Shown here piece by piece: positions 1 through 5,997 of a stretch of DNA of 6,720 nt (the stretch's first letter is position 1; every line of letters begins with the position of its first letter). Source of the stretch: Acidobacteriota bacterium (GTDB taxonomy: Bacteria > Acidobacteriota > Terriglobia > Terriglobales > Acidobacteriaceae). A model generated the notes under the pieces. The model was not told the DNA's origin. It made no database searches and saw nothing but the letters and a program-made list of their open reading frames with translations. Location: assembly GCA_021778875.1 (NCBI GenBank), contig JAJYBT010000143.1:1-6720 (forward strand). The letters are read 5' to 3'. The translations under genes were made by a program, and so were the position numbers.

Positions 1-327
1 AATGCCGCCCTTGCGCGCGAAGAGCAATTTGAAGGCGGCATCGGTCTGCGCCGGGGTGAGCTTTTTGGCGAAGAGCCATGCGGCAGAATCAGTGAGCGAG
101 GCCCCGAAGCCGTCGATTTCCTGAAAGCGCTGCGTGTCGTCGACGGTGATGACCGGGGCGGTGTCAGCGGGCGCGGCCTTGGCGGAGAAATGCAACGACT
201 CGCGCTGCGAGAGGGCTTCAAGCAGGTCGGGCGTCGTCTGGTAAACGGAGATGGACTGGGCGCGGGCTCCTGCGGTGGCAAAGGCAACAAGAGCAAGACT
301 GGCGGCAAGAACGGCAGAGCGTGGCAT
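1..327 (-). CDS. Secreted glycoside hydrolase family 30 (glucosylceramidase-like), N-terminal part, cut by window edge
   Basis: This is the first 109 codons of a gene that continues past the left edge. The start is ATG at 327-325, with an AAGGAGG ribosome-binding site (339-333) five bases upstream, which fixes the start well. Residues 1-24 form a signal peptide: a basic start (MPR), an Ala/Leu/Val-rich core, and likely cleavage after GARAQ. The mature part then reads VITVDDTQRFQEIDGFGASL followed by TDSAAWLF (roughly residues 55-85). The Q-x-IDGFG-x-S/A-LTDSAA block is the typical N-terminal signature of GH30 enzymes, where a beta-strand leads into the (beta/alpha)8 barrel. Family members hydrolyse beta-glucosyl, beta-1,6-glucan, xylan or related linkages, and an exported copy suggests extracellular glycan degradation. 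The catalytic glutamates lie outside the window, so neither substrate nor intactness can be judged. It lies 73 bp downstream of moaC on the same strand, with no terminator seen between them, so readthrough is possible. The strong ribosome-binding site fits independent translation. Confidence 0.85.
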   Translation of the reverse strand, partial: MPRSAVLAASLALVAFATAGARAQSISVYQTTPDLLEALSQRESLHFSAKAAPADTAPVITVDDTQRFQEIDGFGASLTDSAAWLFAKKLTPAQTDAAFKLLFARKGGI

Positions 328-400
328 GGAAGCCTCCTTCAGGCGCAAGGAGAATCGTAGTGCATGATGCCGGGTGTCCGTATGACCGTGCGCACATCCC

Positions 401-892
401 TCATGCGCGGCTGCTCTTTCTTGAATAGTCCCCGCTCTTGCCGCCTGATTTTGCTTCGAGCTGAATGTTGCGGATTACGATGCTTTTATCGAGCGCCTTG
501 GTCATGTCATAGACGGTGAGCGCAGCCACGGCGGCGGCGGTCAGCGCCTCCATCTCAACACCCGTGGGGCCGGTGGTGGCCGCGGTGGCGGTGATGCGCA
601 CGCCGCCCGGGGCAACTTCCGCCGTCACATCCACGTGGGAGAGCGGCAGCGGATGGCACATGGGAATCAGCCCGGCGGTCTGCTTGGCCGCCTGGATTCC
701 GGCGAAGCGCGCCACCTCCAGCGGATTGCCTTTGGGGTTGGCGGGCAAGGCCGCCAGCACTGCCGCCGAAAGCTCAACAAACGCGGAGGCTGTGGCCGTG
801 CGGCGGGAGGGCTGCTTGGCGCTCACATCCACCATGCGGGCCTGGCCGGATTCATCAAAGTGCGAAAGCTGGGGCTGCGCGGATTTCGGCAT
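401..892 (-). CDS. moaC: MoaC, cyclic pyranopterin monophosphate synthase
   Basis: MoaC works with MoaA in the first step of molybdenum cofactor synthesis, converting the 3',8-cyclo-GTP intermediate to cyclic pyranopterin monophosphate in the cytoplasm. The product is 163 aa, close to the roughly 160 aa usual for the family. The sequence shows the opening HFDESGQARMVDVS, then KGNPLEVARFAGIQAAKQT (54-72), the IPMCHPLPLSHV block (76-87), TGVEMEALTA (110-119) and YDMTKALDKS (128-137). Lys54, His80, Asp129 and Lys132 appear to match the active-site residues known from E. coli MoaC (Lys51, His77, Asp128, Lys131). I chose ATG at 892 because family homology begins there and a GAGGG ribosome-binding site (904-900) lies seven bases upstream; the frame stays open to 988 but that stretch overlaps moeA and is not MoaC-like. 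The ribosome-binding site overlaps the moeA stop codon (905-903), which points to coupled translation. No odd residues or breaks were seen. Confidence 0.96.
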   Translation of the reverse strand: MPKSAQPQLSHFDESGQARMVDVSAKQPSRRTATASAFVELSAAVLAALPANPKGNPLEVARFAGIQAAKQTAGLIPMCHPLPLSHVDVTAEVAPGGVRITATAATTGPTGVEMEALTAAAVAALTVYDMTKALDKSIVIRNIQLEAKSGGKSGDYSRKSSRA

Positions 893-902
893 GGGGTTTC
901 CC

Positions 903-2174
903 TCAGGAAAGCAGGATGCGGACGATGGTGTTGGCTTCGAGGCGGCCATCCTTCTCCGGCACGACGACGAAGCAATTGGAACGGGCAAAGGCCGCCTGAT
1001 CGCCGGAGCCCTGCCACGGAACAGTCGCGACGCATGGCAGTTGGCCTGGCGGTGGGTTGAAGTTGCAAAGCGCGGGCAGGAAGCGCGTGAGGCCGGGCTT
1101 CCCGTGGCGGTCTGTTTCGCGCGTCAGCTTGGCCAGGGCAAAGCGCGTGCCCGATTCGCGGCTGCCCGCCAAGGCGGCCAGCACCGGCGCGGCAAAAAGC
1201 TGGAAGGTGACGGCAGACGACACGGGGTTGCCGGGCAGTCCAAAGAAGGGCAGGAGACCCGGGGGGTGGCGCAGCGCGGCGCTGCCGCTGCGGGGCAGCT
1301 CACCAAAGACAAGGGGCTTGCCGGGCTGGATGCGGACGCCGGTGAAGTGGAAACTGGCTCCAAGGCGCGCGAGGGCGGGCTCGACGAGGTCGAATTTTCC
1401 GGCCGAGACTCCGCCGGATATGAGCAGAAGGTCGGCCTCGGCTGCCTGGGCCAGCGCGGCATCGAGGGACGAGGCGGTGTCGGCGGCAGCGGGAAGAACC
1501 CAGGGCTCGCCTCCGGCGGCGGCCACCATCGCGGCCAGCATGGGCGCATTGGAGTTGCGAATCTGGCCTGGGCCGGGCAGCGCGTCGACGGGCACGAGTT
1601 CGTCGCCGGTGGTGAGGATGGCGACGCGGGGACGGGCGAAGACTTCAAGCACCGCGTAGCCGCACGCGGCGGCGAGGGCAATCCGGGCAGGTCCGAGCAC
1701 GGCGCCTGCGTGCAGAAGCGCATCTCCCCGGCGAGCCTGTGCGCCCTGGGCGACGATGTTGTCGCCGGGGTTGATGGTTCGCGGCGGCAGCAGGCGAACC
1801 TGATTGCCGTCCCGCTCGACGTGCTCGATCATGACGACGGCATCGGCGCCCGCGGGCACCAGAGCGCCGGTCATGATCTCCCACGCGGCTCCGGGTGGCA
1901 ACGGGCCAGATGGGGACTGACCGGCCTGTGTAGCACCTGCTATGGGCATCGGCGTGTGGGTTGCGGCCTCGGCTGCTCGGCAGGCAAAGCCGTCGCGCGT
2001 GGAGCGGGCAAAGGGCGGCTGGTCCTGATCCGCCTCGAGCGTCTGCGCCAGCACACGGCCCGCGGCAAGAGCCAGGTCCACGTGATGAATGGGGGGCTGG
2101 GCGCGGCTCAGGTCGGCGGCGTTGTCCGCCACCAGGGCCACAGCCTCGTCGTAGCTGAGCAGATCAGGACTCAT
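903..2174 (-). CDS. moeA: MoeA, molybdopterin molybdenumtransferase
   Basis: MoeA inserts molybdate into adenylylated molybdopterin, the last step of basic molybdenum cofactor assembly. The product is 423 aa, a normal length. Landmarks are LLSYDEAVALV (5-15), FARSTRDGFACRAAE (55-69, the family's S-x-x-DG[YF]A motif with Asp61), IMTGALVPAGADAVVMIEHV (100-119), the MoCF-binding domain with VAILTTGDELVPV (184-196) and LLISGGVSAGKFD (250-262), RIQPGKPLVFGEL (281-293), GLPGNPVSSAVTFQ (312-325), and the C-terminal domain with QGSGDQAAFARSN (388-400). A segment of about 14 residues (294-308, Arg/Ser/Pro-rich) lies between GEL and FFGLPGNP, where homologues usually have a much shorter link. I chose ATG at 2174 because MoeA homology begins immediately after it; the open frame reaches 2237, but that extra part lies against the terminator hairpin and is not conserved-looking. 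No Shine-Dalgarno sequence precedes this ATG; TACAAT lies seven bases upstream instead. moaC follows 10 bp downstream, so moeA is the first gene of the unit. Confidence 0.95.
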   Translation of the reverse strand: MSPDLLSYDEAVALVADNAADLSRAQPPIHHVDLALAAGRVLAQTLEADQDQPPFARSTRDGFACRAAEAATHTPMPIAGATQAGQSPSGPLPPGAAWEIMTGALVPAGADAVVMIEHVERDGNQVRLLPPRTINPGDNIVAQGAQARRGDALLHAGAVLGPARIALAAACGYAVLEVFARPRVAILTTGDELVPVDALPGPGQIRNSNAPMLAAMVAAAGGEPWVLPAAADTASSLDAALAQAAEADLLLISGGVSAGKFDLVEPALARLGASFHFTGVRIQPGKPLVFGELPRSGSAALRHPPGLLPFFGLPGNPVSSAVTFQLFAAPVLAALAGSRESGTRFALAKLTRETDRHGKPGLTRFLPALCNFNPPPGQLPCVATVPWQGSGDQAAFARSNCFVVVPEKDGRLEANTIVRILLS

Positions 2175-2187
2175 GGAATGGATTGTA
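2175..2187 (-). promoter_or_regulatory. Possible -10 box and leaderless start of moeA
   Basis: On the minus strand TACAAT (2187-2182) matches the bacterial -10 consensus at five of six bases and is followed by seven bases and then the moeA ATG. A transcript started from it would begin at or next to the ATG, giving a leaderless mRNA. That agrees with the lack of any purine-rich ribosome-binding site here. No convincing -35 hexamer lies 16-18 bases upstream. This is inference from the sequence alone. Confidence 0.35.
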
Positions 2188-2239
2188 GATGGCAGAGCGG
2201 GGCTGCGGAGTGGCGTTGAGGATGCGAATCGCCGCAAAG

Positions 2240-2278
2240 CACGAAGGGCGCGCCCGGCAGCCGGGAGCGCCCTTCGTG
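2240..2278 (-). terminator. Strong hairpin after the TPR gene, probable terminator
   Basis: A perfect 12-bp inverted repeat (CACGAAGGGCGC at 2240-2251 with GCGCCCTTCGTG at 2267-2278) is extended by one G-A mismatch and a further 5 bp (CCCGG 2253-2257 with CCGGG 2261-2265), closing on a 3-base loop. It begins 18 bases past the stop codon of the TPR gene and lies 65 bases upstream of the moeA start, so it most likely ends the TPR transcript. The run following it on the minus strand is only TTT, so it is a weak intrinsic terminator by the textbook rule. It could instead protect an mRNA 3' end or need a factor. Confidence 0.6.
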
Positions 2279-2296
2279 ATGGTGCTTGATGCCAGC

Positions 2297-3541
2297 CTAC
2301 TTCTTGCTTGGCTTGCCTGCCTTATAGCTGGAGGTGACCTTCTGCCCAGCCTGCTGGAGAATACCCTGCACCTCGCCGGCAAATTGACCGTTCGGGGCGA
2401 GCTCGAGGTACTTCTGGTAGGCCTCGGCGCAGCCCTCAGGCAGAACGATGCGCTGCGTTTTGGGGTCGATGGTGGCCTTCGACACGAGTCCCTGTCCCTT
2501 GAGGTAGTAGAGCAGGGCGTCATTCGGGTCAACCTTGATGGCCTCATCCGCGGCTGCCACCTGCGCATCCGCGTTGTTTGCCTGGAAGAAGATCACGGTT
2601 TCGTTCTTGAGATAGGAAGCCGCTCCCGCGGGATTGGCCTTGCCAGCGGCATCGTACGCCGCGTTGGCCTCGGCGACCTTGCCGGTGCGCGCGTAGACCT
2701 CACCCAGGCCGGCGTTGGCCATTCCCTGAATTGCCGGGTTCGGCTTCTTCGAGGCGGCATCCACCTCCAGGGCCTTCTTGTAGGAGACCTCGGCGGCGTC
2801 GTACTTCTTGAGACCGGCCTGCGCAAGGCCGAGCTGCGCCCACAGAATGGATGCATCGGGCTTGGCCGCGGTGTCCTTCGTCATGAGGGTCTCGATCTCG
2901 GTATACTTCGCGGTCTTGATCTCGGCTTCCTTGGCTTCGATGGCGGCCTTGGTGGCGGAGGCGCCCAACTGCTGCACGGCGGCGGCGCGCGCAGCGTCTG
3001 CATCCTTCACGTCAACAGTGACGGTGTGCAGGTCGGCGTTGAGGTTCTTGATGACCTCATTGGCCTTCAGTGCCGTGGCGTTCTTCTGGCGGAGCTCTTC
3101 AAGCTGCTTCTTCTCTTCCTCGGGCAGCTTATCTACGTACTCCTGACGGGACATGTCGATGTCTTGCAACGTGTCCTGGCCCGCCGGAATCGTTACGTTG
3201 TCAAAGCGGTCGGCCTGCTTATCCTTGGTCATGCCCTCTGAGCGGTAAATGACGGTGTAGTTGCCGGCAGGAACCTCGCCTTTGTAGTCGCCATTTGCGT
3301 CGACGGTGAATGTGCCCCTGTCAGCCTGCTCCGGGGACAGTCCAGGGCCGGAAGCAGCGCGGGTGATTTCCAGGAAGGAAACCGAACCGCCGGTCTGGGG
3401 CGCTCCGGTCGGGTTGGTTACGTGACCGTGCACCTTGCCCATGGGCACAGAGGCAGGTGGTGCGGCAGGCTTCTCCTGCGCGAGCGCAGGCATGAGGGCG
3501 AGTGCCAGCACGCCCAGCCAAAGTGAAATGGTGCGTTTCAT
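2297..3541 (-). CDS. Exported protein with N-terminal carboxypeptidase-regulatory-like beta-sandwich and C-terminal TPR repeats, function unknown
   Basis: The product is 414 aa. I recognise the architecture but not a defined function. Residues 1-21 are a signal peptide (MKRT, hydrophobic core, ALAQ). After a Pro/Ala linker, residues 35-130 look like a carboxypeptidase-regulatory or Cna-B type beta-sandwich: GKVHGHVTNPTGAPQTGGSV, then FTVDANGDYKGEVPAGNYTV, then VTIPAGQDTLQDIDM. Residues 131-220 are highly charged and Ala-rich and probably helical or coiled-coil. Residues 228-395 carry TPR-like helices: ILWAQLGLAQAGLKKYDAAE, GLGEVYARTGKVAEANAAYD, ADEAIKVDPNDALLYYLKGQ and AEAYQKYLELAPNGQFAGEV. 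The tail is basic (KAGKPSKK). The start at 3541 is chosen for its AAGGAG ribosome-binding site (about seven bases upstream) and because the signal peptide begins there; the frame is open to 3592. It is transcribed alone, with a hairpin downstream. A role in a periplasmic or outer-membrane assembly is a guess based on TPR and beta-sandwich scaffolds. Confidence 0.85.
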   Translation of the reverse strand: MKRTISLWLGVLALALMPALAQEKPAAPPASVPMGKVHGHVTNPTGAPQTGGSVSFLEITRAASGPGLSPEQADRGTFTVDANGDYKGEVPAGNYTVIYRSEGMTKDKQADRFDNVTIPAGQDTLQDIDMSRQEYVDKLPEEEKKQLEELRQKNATALKANEVIKNLNADLHTVTVDVKDADAARAAAVQQLGASATKAAIEAKEAEIKTAKYTEIETLMTKDTAAKPDASILWAQLGLAQAGLKKYDAAEVSYKKALEVDAASKKPNPAIQGMANAGLGEVYARTGKVAEANAAYDAAGKANPAGAASYLKNETVIFFQANNADAQVAAADEAIKVDPNDALLYYLKGQGLVSKATIDPKTQRIVLPEGCAEAYQKYLELAPNGQFAGEVQGILQQAGQKVTSSYKAGKPSKK

Positions 3542-3733
3542 GTTCTTCTCCTTGGGAGCTGCGCGAACGAGGCTGCCCGCGGGCTCGATCAAAAAAATCG
3601 TATTTGCTTACTACTCGTTCAGTGCGCCTGCGGTCATGGGCCACATGGGGAGCAACAGCCTCCGGCTTCCACGCTCCGCGCATGGACGGGACCCAGCCCG
3701 CCCCAGCGCGAAAACCCGCCTGAGAATTTGTCT

Positions 3734-3771
3734 ACTCAACAGGACTCAAGTTAAATCCTATCGACTATCGA
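3734..3771. repeat. Two short direct repeats in an AT-richer island
   Basis: ACTCAA occurs at 3734-3739 and 3744-3749, exactly ten bases apart (TTGAGT twice on the minus strand). Nine bases further, CTATCGA is repeated in perfect tandem at 3758-3764 and 3765-3771. The island is visibly poorer in G and C than the surrounding DNA. Helical-turn spacing of the first pair and tandem placement of the second would suit transcription-factor sites upstream of the TPR gene, but such short repeats can occur by chance. Confidence 0.35.
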
Positions 3772-3970
3772 ACACAAGGCCATAGAGCGAGAGCGAACCT
3801 CCAGCCGTGCCGCTCCCCCTGGCGCAATGGCACTTTGCCGTCACGGCCAAGCCTGGTGAAAGGCAGCAGCGTTTTGGCCTGCGGATCTCCGGCAGCCGCA
3901 ACCTTTCAACCCTGTTCCTTCCCATGGTAGAAGGCGACTCGCCGCGCCCACTGTGGCCTGTATCACACCC

Positions 3971-3982
3971 TACAATATGAAC
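3971..3982 (+). promoter_or_regulatory. Possible -10 box and leaderless start of the GNAT gene
   Basis: TACAAT at 3971-3976 directly abuts an ATG at 3977 and lies six bases before a second in-frame ATG at 3983. If it serves as a -10 box, transcription would begin at about 3983, making the second ATG the leaderless start. No Shine-Dalgarno sequence is present, and no good -35 hexamer lies at normal spacing. The same hexamer stands at the same distance before moeA. Confidence 0.35.
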
Positions 3983-4477
3983 ATGGCAATCACGATCCGG
4001 CCTGCAACCCCGGCGGATGTCCCGCTGATTCTTGAATTTATCCGCGCGCTGGCGGCCTATGAGCGCGAGCCAGACGCCGTGACCGCAACCGAGGCGGACC
4101 TGGTGCGGGATGGGTTTGGACCCAACCCATTTTATTTCTGCCTGATAGCGGAGCAGGACGGTGCGCCGGCCGGGTTTGCCTTCTATTTCTTCAACTACTC
4201 CACATGGATGGGGCGGCCGGGGCTCTACCTCGAAGACCTGTTTGTGCATCCCGAATACCGCGGGCTGGGCATCGGCAAGGCGCTGCTGCAGCGTGTGGCG
4301 GCCATCGCCGTGGAGAAGGGCTGCCCGCGCCTGCAGTGGGAGGTGCTGGACTGGAACAGCCCGGCAATTGAGTTCTATCGCGCCATGGGCGCCGAGTTTC
4401 TGGATGAGTGGCGCAATGTTCGCATGACGGGCGAAGCGCTGCGGCGGCTGGCAAGGGCCGCGGAGGCGGGCCGGTGA
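3983..4477 (+). CDS. GNAT-family N-acetyltransferase, diamine/spermidine acetyltransferase-like
   Basis: The product is a 164-aa cytoplasmic acetyltransferase that should move an acetyl group from acetyl-CoA to an amine. It opens with ITIRPATPADVPLILEFI (residues 3-20), the usual beta1-alpha1 of GNAT proteins. FAFYFFNYSTWMGRPGLYLE (65-84) leads into DLFVHPEYRGLGIGKALLQR (85-104), which contains the acetyl-CoA pyrophosphate-binding RGLGIGKA loop (93-100). LQWEVLDWNSPAIEFYRAMG (117-136) follows; Tyr132 is at the position of the general-acid tyrosine in spermidine/spermine acetyltransferases. The NYSTW, LYLEDLFV and VLDWN-PAI-FY blocks are characteristic of the SSAT-like subgroup, but the substrate (polyamine, thialysine or other amine) cannot be read from sequence. 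Possible starts are 3953, 3977 and 3983; I prefer 3983 because homology begins there and a -10-like box lies six bases before it. Its stop overlaps the trmFO start by four bases, so the two genes are one transcript. Confidence 0.9.
   Translation: MAITIRPATPADVPLILEFIRALAAYEREPDAVTATEADLVRDGFGPNPFYFCLIAEQDGAPAGFAFYFFNYSTWMGRPGLYLEDLFVHPEYRGLGIGKALLQRVAAIAVEKGCPRLQWEVLDWNSPAIEFYRAMGAEFLDEWRNVRMTGEALRRLARAAEAGR
4462..4466 (+). promoter_or_regulatory. Ribosome-binding site of trmFO inside the GNAT gene
   Basis: GGAGG lies seven bases before the GTG at 4474, within the last codons of the acetyltransferase gene. It decides the trmFO start: the reading frame is open upstream to an ATG at 4408, but only the GTG has a ribosome-binding site, and the dinucleotide-binding motif begins four codons after it. 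Confidence 0.8.
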
Positions 4478-5841
4478 AGATTCGCGTAATCGGCGGCGGC
4501 CTGGCCGGCCCGGAGGCGGCGCTGACCGCGGCGCGTTTTGGATGCGAGGTGGACCTGTATGAGATGCGCGCCAAGGTGGATGGCAAGCCGCGGCTGACGC
4601 CCGCGCACCAGACGACGGAGTTTGGCGAGCTTGTCTGCTCCAACTCTCTGAAGAGCGAGTCGCCCAACACCGCTCCGTGGCTGCTGAAGCAGGAAATGCG
4701 GCGTGGAGCTTCCGCTCTTTTGCGACTTGCGGACGAGTCGGCGGTGCCTGCAGGCCACGCGCTGGCCGTCGATCGCGTGGAGTTTTCACGGCGCATCGCC
4801 GAGGCGATTGCGGCTGAACCGAAAATTCATGTGATTCGCGAGGAAGTTTCACGCCTCGATCTGTCCGAAGCTTACGGCCTCACCATCGTGGCTACGGGGC
4901 CACTGACCTCGGGCGCGCTGAGCGAGGAGATCCAGCGCATCACCGGCTCGGAGCACCTGGCCTTCTATGATTCCATCTCACCCATCGTCGATGCCGAGTC
5001 CATTGACATGGAGCGCGTGTACTTTGCGGCGCGCTGGGACAAGGGCACGGCCGACTATATCAACTGCCCGATGGACCGCGAAGAGTATGACCGCTTCCTG
5101 GATGCGCTGCTGGCCGCCGAGCCCGCCGAAAGCAAGGAATGGGAGAAGCTGGACTACTTCGAGGGCTGCCTGCCCATCGAGGTGCTGGCGCGCAGAGGGC
5201 GCGACACGCTGCGCTTTGGCCCGATGAAGCCTGTTGGCCTGCGCGACCCGCGCACCGGCAAGACTCCGTGGGCGGTGGTGCAACTGCGCAAGGAAAACCT
5301 GCGCGCCGACAGCTACAACCTTGTCGGCTTCCAGAATCATTTGAAATTCGGCGAGCAGGCCCGCGTGCTGCGGCTGATTCCAGGGCTTGAGAATGCGCGC
5401 TTCCTGCGCTATGGCCAGATTCATCGCAATACGTATATCTGCGCGCCCGCGCTGCTGGACGAGAATCTGCGGCTCAGGAAAGAGCCGCGTCTGCTTTTCG
5501 CCGGGCAGATTTCCGGCGTGGAGGGCTACACGGAGTCCATCGCCACCGGCCTGCTGGCGGGGCTCTGCGCGGCCTCGCTTGCGCGCGCCGAGCAGCCCGT
5601 GCCTGTTCCGCGGGCAACTGCGCTCGGCTCACTTGTCCACTACATTACGCACGCCGACGCGAAACACTTCCAACCGGCCAACATCACGTTTGACCTGCTG
5701 GAGCCGCTTGAGGAAGAACTGCGCAAGAAGATTCGCGATAAAAAGGAACGGCATCGCATCCAATGCGAGCGTGCGCTGGCGGCGTTTGATGCGTGGTGGG
5801 CGGCTGCGGGCCACGGCTGCAGTGCCCATTCACCGGCCTGA
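4474..5841 (+). CDS. trmFO: TrmFO, folate/FAD-dependent tRNA (uracil-54-C5)-methyltransferase
   Basis: TrmFO makes ribothymidine at position 54 of the tRNA T-loop using methylenetetrahydrofolate as carbon donor and reduced FAD (from NAD(P)H) as reductant. The product is 455 aa, slightly longer than the roughly 435-440 aa typical of the family owing to a C-terminal extension (AWWAAAGHGCSAHSPA). It begins VKIRVIGGGLAGPEAALTAA, the FAD-binding GxGxxG motif (7-12). Other landmarks are LTPAHQTTEFGELVCSNSLK (41-60) with Cys55, VPAGHALAVDR, TIVATGPLTS, YINCPMDREEYDRF, FEGCLPIEVLARRG with Cys232, LRFGPMKPVGLRDP, LFAGQISGVEGYTESIATGL and LVHYITHADAKHFQP. Cys55 and Cys232 match the two functional cysteines, Cys53 and Cys226, of B. 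subtilis TrmFO. The GTG start overlaps the preceding stop (GTGA at 4474-4477) and has its own GGAGG. No missing residues were seen. The nearest relative to exclude is MnmG/GidA, which is much longer and lacks the ELVCSNSL signature. Confidence 0.96.
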   Translation: MKIRVIGGGLAGPEAALTAARFGCEVDLYEMRAKVDGKPRLTPAHQTTEFGELVCSNSLKSESPNTAPWLLKQEMRRGASALLRLADESAVPAGHALAVDRVEFSRRIAEAIAAEPKIHVIREEVSRLDLSEAYGLTIVATGPLTSGALSEEIQRITGSEHLAFYDSISPIVDAESIDMERVYFAARWDKGTADYINCPMDREEYDRFLDALLAAEPAESKEWEKLDYFEGCLPIEVLARRGRDTLRFGPMKPVGLRDPRTGKTPWAVVQLRKENLRADSYNLVGFQNHLKFGEQARVLRLIPGLENARFLRYGQIHRNTYICAPALLDENLRLRKEPRLLFAGQISGVEGYTESIATGLLAGLCAASLARAEQPVPVPRATALGSLVHYITHADAKHFQPANITFDLLEPLEEELRKKIRDKKERHRIQCERALAAFDAWWAAAGHGCSAHSPA

Positions 5842-5997
5842 GCCGTGCCCGCAGGTTTGTGTGGGGGGTGCCCGGGGCGGCGATGTCCTCCTGTGTATCG
5901 CCGGGGAGATTCCCAGGGCTTGCCCCTTGCCGAGCGCATTGCTGCGCATGAAGTTTTCCGGACAACGTATTGAGTATTGTGCCGGGGCCTGAACGCT
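5842..5997. other. Convergent intergenic gap between trmFO and the VirB10-like gene
   Basis: This 156-bp gap must end transcription from both sides, yet it holds no clear intrinsic terminator. A 7-bp inverted repeat CGGCGAT/ATCGCCG (5878-5884 and 5897-5903), extendable by two G-T pairs, has a loop of eight or more bases and no T run after it on the plus strand. A second small hairpin, GCGCA/TGCGC (5934-5938 and 5943-5947), has a 4-base loop that reads GCAA (a GNRA-type tetraloop) on the minus strand; on the plus strand TTTT follows about ten bases after it. Either could contribute to weak or factor-dependent termination. No small gene was seen. Confidence 0.5.

Larger units (their letters stand above)
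3542..3982. other. Divergent intergenic region between the TPR gene and the GNAT gene
   Basis: About 440 bp separate the divergent starts. I see no gene I can support: the open frames crossing it are unlike any family and are compositional. It holds a 10-bp palindrome GCCCGCGGGC (3575-3584), a run of seven A (3591-3597), an AT-richer island around 3720-3775 with two small direct repeats (ACTCAA at 3734 and 3744, CTATCGA at 3758 and 3765), and a short GCCGT/ACGGC hairpin near 3828-3838. Both promoters should be here, but only a -10-like TACAAT next to the GNAT start is visible. I could not find a convincing promoter for the TPR gene. Confidence 0.7.

Noticed and set aside
516..2219. A 567-codon open frame on the plus strand, antisense to moaC and moeA
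   Set aside because: It lies opposite two clearly conserved genes, its protein is Gly/Arg/Ala-rich low-complexity sequence without family features, and long antisense frames are expected in GC-rich coding DNA.
3591..3597. A run of seven A on the plus strand (T7 on the minus strand) as an intrinsic terminator
   Set aside because: On the minus strand no stem-loop precedes the T run, and it lies in the leader of the TPR gene. The nearby GCCCGCGGGC palindrome comes after the T run in that direction.
4408..4473. An upstream ATG at 4408 as the start of trmFO
   Set aside because: It would add 22 low-complexity residues before the FAD-binding motif and overlap the acetyltransferase gene by 70 bases; the GTG at 4474 has a well-placed GGAGG and matches the family start.
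3758..4852. A 364-codon open frame on the minus strand across the intergenic region and opposite the GNAT and trmFO genes
   Set aside because: The translation is Arg/Pro/Ala-rich with no recognisable domain, and it is mostly the reverse complement of well-supported coding sequence. It gives no evidence for a gene in the gap.
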